A DNA stretch of 64,000 nt from Blastococcus sp. CT_GayMR20 (GCF_004570345.1 NZ_SPQM01000011.1:7957-71956); one strand, 5' to 3'. Counted from the stretch's first letter, positions 53,816 to 62,692 are shown. Notes: a model not told the origin generated them from the letters alone. Made by a program: numbers and translations.

Positions 53816-56304
53816 CGCTCGTCGAGGAACCCGCGACCGCCGCACCCGAGAAGGAGATCGGCAAGGCGCGTCGGCGCAAGGAGGACGCCCGCCTGATCAC
53901 CGGAAAGACCACGTGGACCGACAACATGGTCCTGCCGGGGATGCTGCACATCGCCGTCGTCCGCAGCCCCGTCGCACACGCCAAGATCACCAATGTCGAC
54001 GTCACGGCAGCCCAGCAGTCGCCGAACGTCGTCGCGGTCTTCACCGGGCAGGACTTCAAGGAGGAGCAGGGCTCGATCCCGTGCGCCTGGCCGGTCACCC
54101 CGGACATGGTCAACCCCGGGCACCCGTCGGTCGCCGTCGACGAGGTCAACCACGTCGGCGAGGCCGTCGCGGTGATCGTGGCGCGGAGCAAGACCGCTGC
54201 GCAGGATGCCGTCGAGCTCGTGGACGTGGACTACGACCCGCTGCCGGTCGTCCTGGACATGGAGCAGGCGACGTCGCAGACGCCCTCGCTGTGCCACGAC
54301 CACCTGGAGTCGAACGAGAGCTTCAACTTCGTCTTCGACGGCGGCGAGGCCGGGACGTGCGGCGACACCGACCAGGCGTTCGCCGACGCCGAGGTCGTCG
54401 TCAGCCGCCGGTTCGTCCAGCAGCGGCTGATCCCGGCCTTCATGGAGCCGCGGTCGACCGTGGTCCAGCCCCAGGGGGACAACTACACCCTGTGGTCCTC
54501 GACCCAGGTACCGCACCTCCTCCGCGTGATGCTGGCGATGATCACCGGCATCCCCGAGCACAAGCTGCGCGTGATCGCCCCGGACGTCGGGGGCGGCTTC
54601 GGCGGCAAGCTGCAGGTCACGCCCGAGGAGGTCATCAGCCTGCTGGTGGCCCGCCGCCTGGGGAAGCCGGTCAAGTGGACCGAGACCCGCAGCGAGTCGC
54701 TGATGAGTGCGCACCACGGCCGCGACCAGATCCAGTACATCGACATCGCATCCGACCGCGAGGGCAACCTCAAGGGCTTGCGCTGTCGCATCCTCTCCGA
54801 CATGGGGGCCTATCTGCGGCTGGTCAGCCCGGGCGTCCCGGTGCTCGGCGCCTTCATGTACGTCGGGATTTACAAGTTCCCGGCCTACCGCTTCGACTGC
54901 CGGGGCATCTTCACCAACAAGGTGCCGACCGACGCCTACCGAGGTGCCGGCCGCCCCGAGGCCACCTTCGCCATCGAGCGGATCATGGACGAGCTCGCCG
55001 TGGAGCTCGGCATGGACCCGCTCGAGCTGCGCCGCAAGAACTGGATCAAGGCCGAGGAGTTCCCCTACACGACCGCGGCCGGGCTCGAGTACGACAGCGG
55101 CGACTACGAGCAGGCCACCCAGCAGGCGCTGCAGCTGCTCGGCTACGACGAGCTGCGCGAGGAGCAGCGCCGCCGACGGGAGTCGAACGACCCGGTCCAG
55201 CTGGGCATCGGCATCTCCACGTTCACCGAGATGTGCGGGCTGGCCCCCTCGCGGGTGCTGGGCTCGCTGTCCTACGGCGCCGGCGGCTGGGAGAACGCCT
55301 CCATCCGCATGCTGCCCACGGGCAAGGTCGAGGTGGTCACCGGCAGCACGCCGCACGGGCAGGGGCACGAGACGGCGTGGAGCCAGCTCGTCGCCGACTC
55401 CCTCGGCGTCCCCTTCGAGGACGTCGAGGTGCTGCACGGCGACACCTCCATCTCCCCGCGCGGCCTGGACACCTACGGGTCCCGGTCGCTGGTGGTCGGC
55501 GGCGCCGCGGTGATGAAGGCCGCGGACAAGGTGGTCGCCAAGGCCCGCCGGGTCGCCGCGCACCTGCTCGAGGCCGACGAGGACGATCTCGACTTCGCCA
55601 ACGGCAGCTTCTCGGTGCGCGGCACGCCCGGCACCGGCCTGTCGATCCAGGAGATCGCGCTCGCCACGTTCGCGGCGCACAACTTCCCGGAGGACATGGA
55701 GCCGTCGATCGACGCGGAGGCGACGTTCGACCCGGTGAACTTCTCCTTCCCGCACGGCACGCACCTCTGCGCGATGGAGGTCGACACCGAGACCGGCATG
55801 GTGAAGATCCGCAAGTACGCGTCCGTGGACGACGTCGGCGTGGTCGTCAACCCGCTCATCGTCGAGGGGCAGGTGCACGGCGGCCTTGCCCAGGGCATCG
55901 CGCAGGCCCTCTACGAGGAGGCGGTGTACGACGACGACGGCAACCTGACCACGGGCACGTTCGTCGACTACCTGGTGCCCTCGGCCGCGGACCTGCCGCA
56001 CTTCGACACGGGCAACACTGTGCACGCGGCACCGGGCAACCCCATCGGCGCCAAGGGTGTGGGCGAGGCGGGATGCATCGCCAGCACCCCGGCGGTGGTG
56101 AACGCCGCCATCGACGCCGTCCGGCACCTGGGCGTCTCCGACATCCTCATGCCGCTGACGCCCGAGCGGGTCTGGCGGGCCATCCACCACGGTGGGGACG
56201 GCGGTGACCGGGCGACAGCGGGCACCAACGCCTACGGCGGGGCCTCGACCGAGACGACCGCCGGTGTGGCCACCGACGCTTCCTCGCTGGGAGGGGACCG
56301 ATGA
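53812..56304 (+). CDS. coxL: CO-dehydrogenase-type large molybdenum subunit, form II
   Basis: An 830-residue molybdopterin-cytosine-dinucleotide-binding subunit. The N-terminal aldehyde-oxidase a/b-hammerhead domain begins near [19 protein letters not shown]. The molybdenum-binding part has [10 protein letters not shown], the active-site loop AYRGAGR at residues 375-381, [15 protein letters not shown], and GAKGVGEAG near the end. AYRGAGR marks form II; form I CO dehydrogenases carry AYxCSFR with the copper-binding Cys, which is missing here. Physiological CO oxidation by form II enzymes is disputed, so the real substrate may be another aldehyde or heterocycle. GTG 53812 overlaps coxS. The giant repeat is documented up to 56044, inside this gene. 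Confidence 0.92.
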   Translation: MTLVEEPATAAPEKEIGKARRRKEDARLITGKTTWTDNMVLPGMLHIAVVRSPVAHAKITNVDVTAAQQSPNVVAVFTGQDFKEEQGSIPCAWPVTPDMVNPGHPSVAVDEVNHVGEAVAVIVARSKTAAQDAVELVDVDYDPLPVVLDMEQATSQTPSLCHDHLESNESFNFVFDGGEAGTCGDTDQAFADAEVVVSRRFVQQRLIPAFMEPRSTVVQPQGDNYTLWSSTQVPHLLRVMLAMITGIPEHKLRVIAPDVGGGFGGKLQVTPEEVISLLVARRLGKPVKWTETRSESLMSAHHGRDQIQYIDIASDREGNLKGLRCRILSDMGAYLRLVSPGVPVLGAFMYVGIYKFPAYRFDCRGIFTNKVPTDAYRGAGRPEATFAIERIMDELAVELGMDPLELRRKNWIKAEEFPYTTAAGLEYDSGDYEQATQQALQLLGYDELREEQRRRRESNDPVQLGIGISTFTEMCGLAPSRVLGSLSYGAGGWENASIRMLPTGKVEVVTGSTPHGQGHETAWSQLVADSLGVPFEDVEVLHGDTSISPRGLDTYGSRSLVVGGAAVMKAADKVVAKARRVAAHLLEADEDDLDFANGSFSVRGTPGTGLSIQEIALATFAAHNFPEDMEPSIDAEATFDPVNFSFPHGTHLCAMEVDTETGMVKIRKYASVDDVGVVVNPLIVEGQVHGGLAQGIAQALYEEAVYDDDGNLTTGTFVDYLVPSAADLPHFDTGNTVHAAPGNPIGAKGVGEAGCIASTPAVVNAAIDAVRHLGVSDILMPLTPERVWRAIHHGGDGGDRATAGTNAYGGASTETTAGVATDASSLGGDR

Positions 56305-56332
56305 TTCGCCGGCTCGACGGAGGAGAGACGCC

Positions 56333-57187
56333 ATGATCCCCGCACCGTTCGCGTACGCCCGCCCCACCACGGTCGACGAGGCGCTGCAGGCCGTCGCCTC
56401 GGGCGGCGAGGACGTGAAGATCCTCGCCGGCGGGCAGTCGCTGATCCCGGTCATGCGGCTGCGCCTGGCCGCGCCGGAGACCGTCGTCGACCTGACGAAG
56501 GTCGCCGAACTCCGGGGTGTGCGGGACGAGGGTGACGCGATCGTCATCGGCGCGATGACGACGCACTCCGACGTCCTGTCCGATCCCCTGATCGCGCAGT
56601 ACGCGTCGCTCATCGCCGACGCGACGGAGACGGTGGCCGACCGGCAGGTGCGCCATCGCGGCACGTTCGGCGGCGCGCTGGCGCACGCCGACCCGGCCGG
56701 CGATCTCCCGGCCGTGGCGCTCGCCCTGGACGCCGAGTTCGTCGTCGCCGGGCCGAACGGACGGCGCAGCGTGCCGGCGGTGGAGTTCTTCGTCGACTAC
56801 CTCACCACGGCGCTGGAGGAGGGGGAGCTCCTCGTCGAGATCCGCGTGCCCAAGCACGAGGGCTGGGGCATGCACTACGAGAAGTTCAATCGCGTCGCGC
56901 AGGCGTGGTCGATCGTGGCGGTCGCCGCGGCGGTCCGCCTCGAGGGCGGGCGCATCGCCGAGGCGAAGATCGGGCTGACCAACATGGGCCCGACGCCGCT
57001 GCGGGCCACCGGCGTCGAGGCGGCGCTGGCCGGGGCGGACGCCACGCCGGACGCCGTTGCCGTGGCGGCAGCACGGGCGGCGGAGGGCACGAGTCCGAGC
57101 AGCGACCTCAACGCGCAGGCCGACTACCGCCAGCACCTCGTCACCGTGCTCACGCGCCGGGCGGTGACGAGGGCGGCTGGCCTGTAG
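56333..57187 (+). CDS. coxM: CO-dehydrogenase-type medium FAD subunit
   Basis: A 284-residue flavoprotein subunit. FAD-binding motifs are LAGGQSLIPVM (31-41) and RHRGTFGGALAHADPAGD (108-124); the C-terminal CO-dehydrogenase flavoprotein domain includes EKFNRVAQAWSIVAVAAAV and IGLTNMGPTPLRA. It takes electrons from CoxS and passes them to the quinone pool or another acceptor. ATG 56333 follows GGAGGAGA. It lies 28 bases after coxL and 85 before coxG, completing an S-L-M-G operon. Confidence 0.93.
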   Translation: MIPAPFAYARPTTVDEALQAVASGGEDVKILAGGQSLIPVMRLRLAAPETVVDLTKVAELRGVRDEGDAIVIGAMTTHSDVLSDPLIAQYASLIADATETVADRQVRHRGTFGGALAHADPAGDLPAVALALDAEFVVAGPNGRRSVPAVEFFVDYLTTALEEGELLVEIRVPKHEGWGMHYEKFNRVAQAWSIVAVAAAVRLEGGRIAEAKIGLTNMGPTPLRATGVEAALAGADATPDAVAVAAARAAEGTSPSSDLNAQADYRQHLVTVLTRRAVTRAAGL

Positions 57188-57272
57188 CGTTCTATCGCCG
57201 GTCCGTAACTGTCCGTCTCGGCCGGTCCGCCTCCGGGTGGACCGGCCGAGCCGCCCTCCAGGAGGTCTTGCC

Positions 57273-58409
57273 GTGCAACTGGAGAACTCGTTCACCGTGC
57301 CCGTGCCCGTCGACGAGGCGTGGCGGGTGCTCCTCGACATCGAGCGGATCGCACCCTGCATGCCGGGGGCGGCCCTCGACTCGGTCGACGGCGACGACTT
57401 CACCGGACGGGTGAAGGTCAAGCTCGGCCCGATCAACCTCACCTACCAGGGCAAGGCCTCGTTCATCGAGAAGGACGAGGCCGCGCACAAGGCGGTGATC
57501 GACGCGCGGGGCAAGGACCAGCGGGGCAACGGCACCGCCGCCGCCGTGGTGACCGCGAAGCTGGCGGCCGAGGGCTCCATCACCCGGGTCGACGTGCTGA
57601 CCGATCTCAACATCACCGGCCGCCCCGCCCAGTTCGGCCGCGGCGTGATGACCGACGTGGGGAACAAGCTGCTGGGCCAGTTCGCCGACAAGCTGGCCGC
57701 CCAGCTGGGCGAGGGCGACGCGCAGGGAGACGCCCAGCGCGCGAGCGCCTCGGCGTCGCCGGCAGGGGCTCGGCCTGGCCCGGCGAAGAAGGCCGCCGCC
57801 ACCGCGGCGGGCGCGGTGGAGGAGATCGCCGCGTCCGCCGAGCAGGCGGCCGGTGACGGTGCCGCCGGCACGACCGTGAAGAAGGCCGCCGCCGCGACGA
57901 AGAAGGCGGCCGCGGCCGCGACGGACAAGGCGTCGGCCACGGTGGAGATCCCGGCCAAGGCGGCGCCCGCGAAGAAGGCCGTGCCGGCGAAGGCGGCTCC
58001 CGCCAAGGCCGCACCGGCGAAGGCCGCACCGGTGAAGGCCGCTCCCGCCAAGACCGCACCGGTGAAGGCGGTCCCTGCGGAAACCGACGCGCCCTCCTCG
58101 ACGGACAACGCACCCGCGGTCACGGACACCGCCCCGGCCGCGGACATCGTCCCGCAGGCTCCGAGCGGACCGCCGAGCGGTCCGTCCGGCCCGCCCCGCA
58201 AGGCGCCCACCGGCGGTCCGGTGCGCAGCGTGCCGTCGTCCGGCCCGCGGGTCGTGACGAAGCCGCAGGAGGAGCCGGAGCCGATCGACCTGCTCGAGGT
58301 GGCCGGGGGAGCCGCCATGGCGCGCTACGCGGCCCCGGCGGCGGGCGTCGCCGGTGTCCTGCTGGTCCTGACCCTGCTCGTCCGCCGCCGGCGTCGCCGC
58401 CGCGGCTGA
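57273..58409 (+). CDS. coxG: CoxG-like SRPBCC protein with Lys/Ala/Pro linker and C-terminal membrane anchor
   Basis: A 378-residue protein. Residues 1-150 are a CO-dehydrogenase subunit G domain (SRPBCC fold: FTVPVPVDEAWRVLLDIERI, CMPGAALDSVDGDDFTGRVK, GRGVMTDVGNKLLGQFADKLAAQL). Residues about 155-350 form a long low-complexity linker rich in Ala, Lys and Pro, with repeated APAKA units. The last 25 residues are one hydrophobic helix (AAGVAGVLLVLTLLV) followed by an arginine cluster, a tail-anchor topology with the SRPBCC domain in the cytoplasm. CoxG is thought to link the dehydrogenase to the membrane and quinones, which fits. GTG 57273 has AGGAGG seven bases upstream. Confidence 0.88.
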   Translation: MQLENSFTVPVPVDEAWRVLLDIERIAPCMPGAALDSVDGDDFTGRVKVKLGPINLTYQGKASFIEKDEAAHKAVIDARGKDQRGNGTAAAVVTAKLAAEGSITRVDVLTDLNITGRPAQFGRGVMTDVGNKLLGQFADKLAAQLGEGDAQGDAQRASASASPAGARPGPAKKAAATAAGAVEEIAASAEQAAGDGAAGTTVKKAAAATKKAAAAATDKASATVEIPAKAAPAKKAVPAKAAPAKAAPAKAAPVKAAPAKTAPVKAVPAETDAPSSTDNAPAVTDTAPAADIVPQAPSGPPSGPSGPPRKAPTGGPVRSVPSSGPRVVTKPQEEPEPIDLLEVAGGAAMARYAAPAAGVAGVLLVLTLLVRRRRRRRG

Positions 58410-58416
58410 CACCTCC

Positions 58417-59049
58417 TCAGCCGGCGAGGAGCTCGGCCAGCCAGGAGAGCGCGGCCATCGCCACGACGTCCACGTTCTTCTTGAGGGCGTGGTCGCCGGG
58501 GACCGCGTAGACCGAGGCGGTCGTCTGCCCGGACAGCACGGCGGCCACCGCCGCCGGGTCGCCGAACGCATCCGTCTCCCCCTGGACGACGACCAGCGGT
58601 ACGCCGACCGCGGTCAGCTCGCCGGCGCGGCTCTTCTCCGGCCTGCCCGGCGGGTGCAGGGGGAAGGCCAGCGCGAGCACGCCGGCCGCGCCGTGCTCGA
58701 CCGCCGTCCGGCAGGCGACCCGCGCCCCGGCGCTCCGGCCGCCGAGGACGAGGGGCCCCGTCAGCAGGTCCGCGGCGCGCAGGTCGACCAGGACCGCACG
58801 CCAGCCCTCGTCGAGCCTCGGCGGGGCGACGGCGATCCGCTTGCCGGCGACCCGCCACGGCTGTTCGACCCGGATCACCCGCCACCCCGCGGCCGCAGCC
58901 GTCGCCGTCACCGCGACCAGGTCGGCCGAACCGATCCCGCCGCCCGCGCCGTGCCCGAGGACGAGCGTCCCTCGCACGGCGCCGTCCACGTCCGTGACGT
59001 GTGCCCGGGCCGGCCCCAGGGGCGTTCCGATCTCACGGATCCCGGTCAT
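58417..59049 (-). CDS. Alpha/beta hydrolase, KANL3/Tex30-like
   Basis: A 210-residue cytosolic hydrolase. LVLGHGAGGGIGSADL gives the oxyanion loop, LVLGGRSAGARVACR the nucleophile elbow (Ser in GRSAG), VVVQGETDAFGDP the Asp, and VPGDHALK the His. The small size and the GHGAGG and GRSAG pattern match the KANL3/Tex30 alpha/beta-hydrolase-like group, whose substrates are unclear. ATG 59049 overlaps the TGA of the HAD gene, so the two are co-transcribed. It converges on coxG, eight bases apart. Confidence 0.87.
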   Translation of the reverse strand: MTGIREIGTPLGPARAHVTDVDGAVRGTLVLGHGAGGGIGSADLVAVTATAAAAGWRVIRVEQPWRVAGKRIAVAPPRLDEGWRAVLVDLRAADLLTGPLVLGGRSAGARVACRTAVEHGAAGVLALAFPLHPPGRPEKSRAGELTAVGVPLVVVQGETDAFGDPAAVAAVLSGQTTASVYAVPGDHALKKNVDVVAMAALSWLAELLAG

Positions 59050-59723
59050 GCGGTGGGGAGGGCGAGCAGTGCGTCGACGACCCCGGCGAGAGCGGCCGCG
59101 GCGACGTGCGGAGCGGCGTACACGGCGGGGTAGCTCCGCTCGGTGCGCGGGAACCACGCGCCGGTGAGACCGGCCACCTGGGCGCCCTGCACGTCCCAGC
59201 CGTGCGCGGCGACGAGGGCCATCCGTTCCGGCGCGACCGCGCAGCTGCCGGCCGCCCACAGGTAGACCTCGCGGGCCGGCTTCCAGCTGCGGATGGCCTC
59301 GCTGGACAGCGAGCGCTCGACCAGCGGCGTGATCCCGCCCCGCTCGAGGCCGGCCTCGGCGACGCCGGGGGTGCCGTGCGTGAGGGTGACCACGCGGATC
59401 CCGGCCGCGGTCAGCCGGCGGAGCGCCGGCTCCACGTCCGGGTGCGGGGCGAGCTCGAGGAAGGCGGCGGCGACCCCCGCTCGCTGCCCGGCGTCCAGTT
59501 CGCTGGTCTGCGCCAGCGCGGCGTCGAAGGCCTCACGGAAGCGGAACCAGGTGCCGCTGACCAACCCGGCCATGCCGGTCAGCAGGGTGCGCGCGAAGAC
59601 CGTCGCGAGCAGGCCCGGCTCCTGGCCGGCCTCCACCAGGGCGGCCCGCACGGGCGCCAGGTCGAGCAGCGTCTCGTTGACGTCGAAGGCGACGACCTCG
59701 GGGCGGGTCCTGGCGGTCGGCAT
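59046..59723 (-). CDS. HAD-superfamily haloacid-dehalogenase type II-like hydrolase
   Basis: A 225-residue cytosolic hydrolase. Motif I is VVAFDVNETLLDL with the nucleophile Asp14, motif II is VTLTHGT, the Lys of motif III lies in IRSWKPAREVY, and motif IV is VAAHGWDVQGAQ. This order fits L-2-haloacid dehalogenases of the HAD family, though many relatives act on phosphates. Nothing nearby indicates haloacid metabolism. It is the first gene of a two-gene unit with the alpha/beta hydrolase. Confidence 0.87.
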   Translation of the reverse strand: MPTARTRPEVVAFDVNETLLDLAPVRAALVEAGQEPGLLATVFARTLLTGMAGLVSGTWFRFREAFDAALAQTSELDAGQRAGVAAAFLELAPHPDVEPALRRLTAAGIRVVTLTHGTPGVAEAGLERGGITPLVERSLSSEAIRSWKPAREVYLWAAGSCAVAPERMALVAAHGWDVQGAQVAGLTGAWFPRTERSYPAVYAAPHVAAAALAGVVDALLALPTA

Positions 59724-59728
59724 CCGCG

Positions 59729-60394
59729 TCAGGCGCGAGGGTCGGTGCCGGCGGCGCGTGCCCGGCGGTGGCGGCGGACGTCCTTCGCGCGCTTGTAGAC
59801 GAGGTAGCCGACGCCGAGCGCGAAGGCGGCGACCACCGCGTAGTCCAGGTACTTGAGGTTGTCCTGGATGAAGTCGCCGGCGGCGACCCCGAGGCCGATG
59901 AGCACGGAGTTCCAGATCAGGCTGCCCGCGGTGGTGAACACCAGGAACTGGGCGAACGGCATCCGGACGACGCCGGCCGGCACCGAGATGAAGCTGCGCA
60001 CGATCGGCACCATGCGGCCGAAGAAGACCGCCGACCGCCCGTGCCGCTCGAACCAGGCGAACGTCTTGTCCACGTCCTCGGTCTCGACCAGCGGCAGGCG
60101 GTCGAGGAAGGCGTGCGAGCGCCGCGGCCCCAGCGCCCGGCCGACGTAGTAGAAGAAGATCGCGCCGAGCACCGAGCCCAGCGTGGCGAAGAGGACGACC
60201 GGGACCACGTCCATCCGGCCGTCGTTGATGAGCACCCCGGCCAGCCCGAGCACCGCCTCGCTGGGGATCGGCGGGATGACCGTCTCGGCGAGGATGCTCA
60301 GGCCCACACCGACCGGGCCGAGGTCCTCCACGAGGTCGAGCAGGAAGCCGGTGATCCCGCCCTCGTCGGTTGCGGCGGCGGCGAGGAGCGACAT
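59729..60394 (-). CDS. DedA-family membrane protein
   Basis: A 221-residue membrane protein with about five hydrophobic segments. DedA landmarks: ETVIPPIPSEAVLGLAG, FATLGSVLGAIFFYYVGRALG, and FFGRMVPIVRSFISVPAGVVRMPFAQF with the conserved basic residues. DedA proteins are implicated in undecaprenyl-phosphate or phospholipid recycling and proton-motive-force homeostasis. ATG 60394 is used; an in-frame GTG at 60403 is possible. It is divergent from the amidohydrolase gene. Confidence 0.92.
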   Translation of the reverse strand: MSLLAAAATDEGGITGFLLDLVEDLGPVGVGLSILAETVIPPIPSEAVLGLAGVLINDGRMDVVPVVLFATLGSVLGAIFFYYVGRALGPRRSHAFLDRLPLVETEDVDKTFAWFERHGRSAVFFGRMVPIVRSFISVPAGVVRMPFAQFLVFTTAGSLIWNSVLIGLGVAAGDFIQDNLKYLDYAVVAAFALGVGYLVYKRAKDVRRHRRARAAGTDPRA

Positions 60395-60466
60395 GCGCCC
60401 CACGGTAACGGCGGCTCCTGTGCGTTGCCGCGCCCCACAGGGGGTGCGGCGCTAGGTTCGGGTCCC

Positions 60467-61765
60467 ATGCGACTCCGCTTCACCGCCCGTGCCGTCGTGA
60501 TCGGGGATCGGGCCGGCACCGTCGTCCCCGACGCCGTGCTCGACGTCGCGGACGGCGAGATCGGCTGGGTGGGCCCGGCCGCCGAGGCGCCGCCGGCCGG
60601 GGACGCCGAGGTCGTCGCGCTGCCCGGCGTGCTGACGCCGGGGCTGGTGAACGCGCACTCCCACGCGCCGATGGTGCTGTTCCGCGGCCAGGGGGAGGGC
60701 CTGCCGCTGGACCGCTGGCTGCAGGAGGTGATGTGGCCGCGCGAGGCGCGGCTGACCCCCGAGGACGTGGCGGTCGCCATGACCGCCGCATCGGCGGAGA
60801 TGCTGGCCAACGGCGTGACCACCAGCGTCGAGATGTACTTCCACCCCGAGCGGATCGCGGCCGCGGTCGGCGCCACCGGTGCGCGCGCCGTGATCGCCAC
60901 CCCGCTGATCCCACTGCCGGGCCTGCCCCCGTTCGAGGAGCAGCTCCGGCACGCGGTCGAGCTGGCGGGAGCCGCCCCCGACGACGGCACCGTCGAGTAC
61001 GGCATCGGGCCGCACGCGGCCTACACCGTGCCGCTGCCCGTGCTGCGCGAGGCCGCCGGGGCCGCGCGCGAGCACGGGCTGCTGCTGCACCTGCACGTCG
61101 CCGAGACGGCGGTCGAGGGCGCCGACCTGCTGGCCATGCACGGGCTGTCGGTCCCGGCCCTGCTGGCCGCGCACGATGTGCTCGGCGGCCGGGTTCTCGC
61201 GGCGCACTGCGTGCACATGGACGATGCGGACCTCGAGCTCTGGCAGGAGTACGACGTCGCCGTCAGCCACTGCCCCGCGAGCAACGCGAAGCTCGCCAGC
61301 GGCGTCGCCCGGCTGCGCGACATGCTCGACCTCGGCATCCGGGTGGGCCTCGGCACCGACGGCCCGGCGTCCAACGACGGCCTCGACCTGCTCGCCGACG
61401 CCCGGCTGGCCGCCTCTCTCGCGCGATTGGCGCGCCGGTCGGCGACGGCGCTGACCGCCGCAGAGGCGTTCTGGCTGGCCACCGGTGGCGCGGCGGACGC
61501 CATCGGCCGCCCGGACCTGGGTCAGCTCGCGGCCGGGCGACGGGCCGACCTCGTGCACGTCGACACCCGCGACCTCGTGTTCGAGCCGGTCGGGGACCCG
61601 GCCGACCTCCTGACGCACCTGGTCTGGTCCGGCGGGGGCCGGTACGTGCGCGACGTCTGGATCGGCGGGCGGCAGGTGGTCCGAGAGGGCACCTCGACGA
61701 CGGTCGACGTCGACGCACTGCGGGCCGAGGTCGCCGGCCGCGCGGCCCGGCTCGCCGCCCGCTGA
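60467..61765 (+). CDS. Amidohydrolase, 5'-methylthioadenosine/S-adenosylhomocysteine deaminase-like
   Basis: A 432-residue cytosolic metal-dependent deaminase of the TRZ/ATZ/MtaD group. Metal ligands: VNAHSHAPMVL (HxH), LLHLHVAET, AHCVHMDDADL, and GLGTDGPASNDGLDLL (Asp). The C-terminal composite domain has LGQLAAGRRADLVHVDT. Candidate substrates are S-adenosylhomocysteine, methylthioadenosine, guanine or a triazine; the SNDGLDLL stretch favours the MtaD-like group. ATG 60467 is the start; the frame is open upstream only as noise in the DedA gene. Confidence 0.9.
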   Translation: MRLRFTARAVVIGDRAGTVVPDAVLDVADGEIGWVGPAAEAPPAGDAEVVALPGVLTPGLVNAHSHAPMVLFRGQGEGLPLDRWLQEVMWPREARLTPEDVAVAMTAASAEMLANGVTTSVEMYFHPERIAAAVGATGARAVIATPLIPLPGLPPFEEQLRHAVELAGAAPDDGTVEYGIGPHAAYTVPLPVLREAAGAAREHGLLLHLHVAETAVEGADLLAMHGLSVPALLAAHDVLGGRVLAAHCVHMDDADLELWQEYDVAVSHCPASNAKLASGVARLRDMLDLGIRVGLGTDGPASNDGLDLLADARLAASLARLARRSATALTAAEAFWLATGGAADAIGRPDLGQLAAGRRADLVHVDTRDLVFEPVGDPADLLTHLVWSGGGRYVRDVWIGGRQVVREGTSTTVDVDALRAEVAGRAARLAAR

Positions 61766-61771
61766 GTTTCT

Positions 61772-61834
61772 TCAACCGTGCGGTTGACTACCCACCACGC
61801 GCAGCGCTAGCCTCCTTCTCAACCGCAAGGTTGA
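61772..61834. promoter_or_regulatory. Two TCAACC-N4-GGTTGA operators upstream of arsR
   Basis: TCAACC-GTGC-GGTTGA (61772-61787) and TCAACC-GCAA-GGTTGA (61819-61834) have identical arms with different spacers and centres 47 bases apart. They flank the likely promoter, and the second ends four bases before the GAGGAGG site of the ArsR gene. Probable autoregulatory sites of the downstream ArsR repressor. Confidence 0.82.
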
Positions 61835-61850
61835 GTACGAGGAGGATGCA

Positions 61851-62210
61851 GTGGCGGCAGATCCGCTCTCCCGGGTGTTCTCGGCGCTGGCCGACCCCAC
61901 CCGGCGGGACATCGTGGCGCGGCTCGCGGTCGGCGACGCCACGGTCAACGAGCTCGCCGCGCCCTACGACGTGACCGTCCAGGCCGTCTCCAAGCACCTG
62001 AAGGTCCTGGAGGACGCCGGCCTGGTCAGCCGGAGCCGGGAGGCGCAGCGCCGCCCGGTGCACCTCGAGGCGAATGTCTTCGACCTGATGACCAAGTGGA
62101 TCGAGCGATACCGGCGCCAGGCCGAGGAGCGCTACCGCCGTCTCGACGACGTCCTGCGCTCCATGCCCGTTGACACCACCCCACCACCCCAGGGAGGAAC
62201 CCCGTCATGA
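61851..62210 (+). CDS. ArsR-family HTH repressor
   Basis: A 119-residue winged-helix repressor. VFSALADPTRRDIVARLAVGDATVNELA and VQAVSKHLKVLEDAGLVSRSREAQRR are the classic ArsR helix-turn-helix and wing. The CxC metal-binding motif of arsenic sensors is absent, placing it in the SdpR-like group that controls a co-transcribed SRPBCC protein. GTG 61851 has GAGGAGG five bases upstream. The TGA overlaps the ATG of the SRPBCC gene. Two dyads upstream are its likely operators. Confidence 0.93.
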   Translation: MAADPLSRVFSALADPTRRDIVARLAVGDATVNELAAPYDVTVQAVSKHLKVLEDAGLVSRSREAQRRPVHLEANVFDLMTKWIERYRRQAEERYRRLDDVLRSMPVDTTPPPQGGTPS

Positions 62211-62692
62211 CCAGCACCACTCACCGCGAGACCCAGATCGTCGCCGACCCCGACGTCCCGCTCGTGCGCATCATCCGCGAGTTCGACGCCCCGCCGGAGA
62301 AGGTCTACCGCGCGCACGTCGACCCGGAGCTCGTCGCCCGGTGGATGGGCCCGAAGGACCTGCAGGTCCGCATCGAGTCGTGGGACTGCCGGACCGGCGG
62401 CTCCTGGCGCTTCGTGAATATCGCCGGCGGTGAGGAGTACGCCTTCCGCGGCTGCTTCCACGAGGTCCGGCCGAACGAGCTGATCGTGCAGACCTTCACC
62501 TGGGAGGGCATGCCCGACGGCGTCGCCCTGGAGAAGCTCTCCTTCGAGGTCCTCGGGAACGGCCGCACCCGGCTCACCACGACGTCGCTGGTCGACTCGT
62601 TCGAGGGCCGCGACGGCTTCCTGGCCAGCGGCATGGAGGTCGGCGTCAACGAGGGCTACGAGAAGCTGGACGACCTCCTCGCCCGCAGCTGA
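62207..62692 (+). CDS. SRPBCC (AHSA1-like) domain protein
   Basis: A 161-residue helix-grip-fold protein: IIREFDAPPEKVYRAHVDPELVARWMGP, ESWDCRTGGSWRFV, FRGCFHEVRPNELIVQTFTWEG and GMEVGVNEGYEKLDDLLA match the AHSA1/CalC group, which binds hydrophobic ligands. ArsR-SRPBCC pairs of this build are common in actinobacteria; the ligand is normally unknown. ATGA overlap with arsR gives translational coupling. Confidence 0.92.
   Translation: MTSTTHRETQIVADPDVPLVRIIREFDAPPEKVYRAHVDPELVARWMGPKDLQVRIESWDCRTGGSWRFVNIAGGEEYAFRGCFHEVRPNELIVQTFTWEGMPDGVALEKLSFEVLGNGRTRLTTTSLVDSFEGRDGFLASGMEVGVNEGYEKLDDLLARS

Larger units (their letters stand above)
28080..56044. repeat. Right arm of the giant inverted repeat (lower bound)
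   Basis: Reverse complement of 1-27965. The outer limit 56044 is set only by the window start; the true arm could extend further into the sequence beyond 56044, and this window cannot decide it. Confidence 0.97.

Noticed and set aside
1..56044. Composite transposon or IS-mediated inversion as the cause of the repeat
   Set aside because: No transposase, IS ends or target-site duplication is visible at the centre, where the junction is plain coding sequence.
53812..56304. Form I (true CO-oxidising) CoxL
   Set aside because: The active-site loop reads AYRGAGR and lacks the AYxCSFR cysteine.
57950..58090. Tandem DNA repeat or CRISPR-like array
   Set aside because: The repetition is the APAKA-coding linker of coxG, read in frame with varying codons; there are no spacers.
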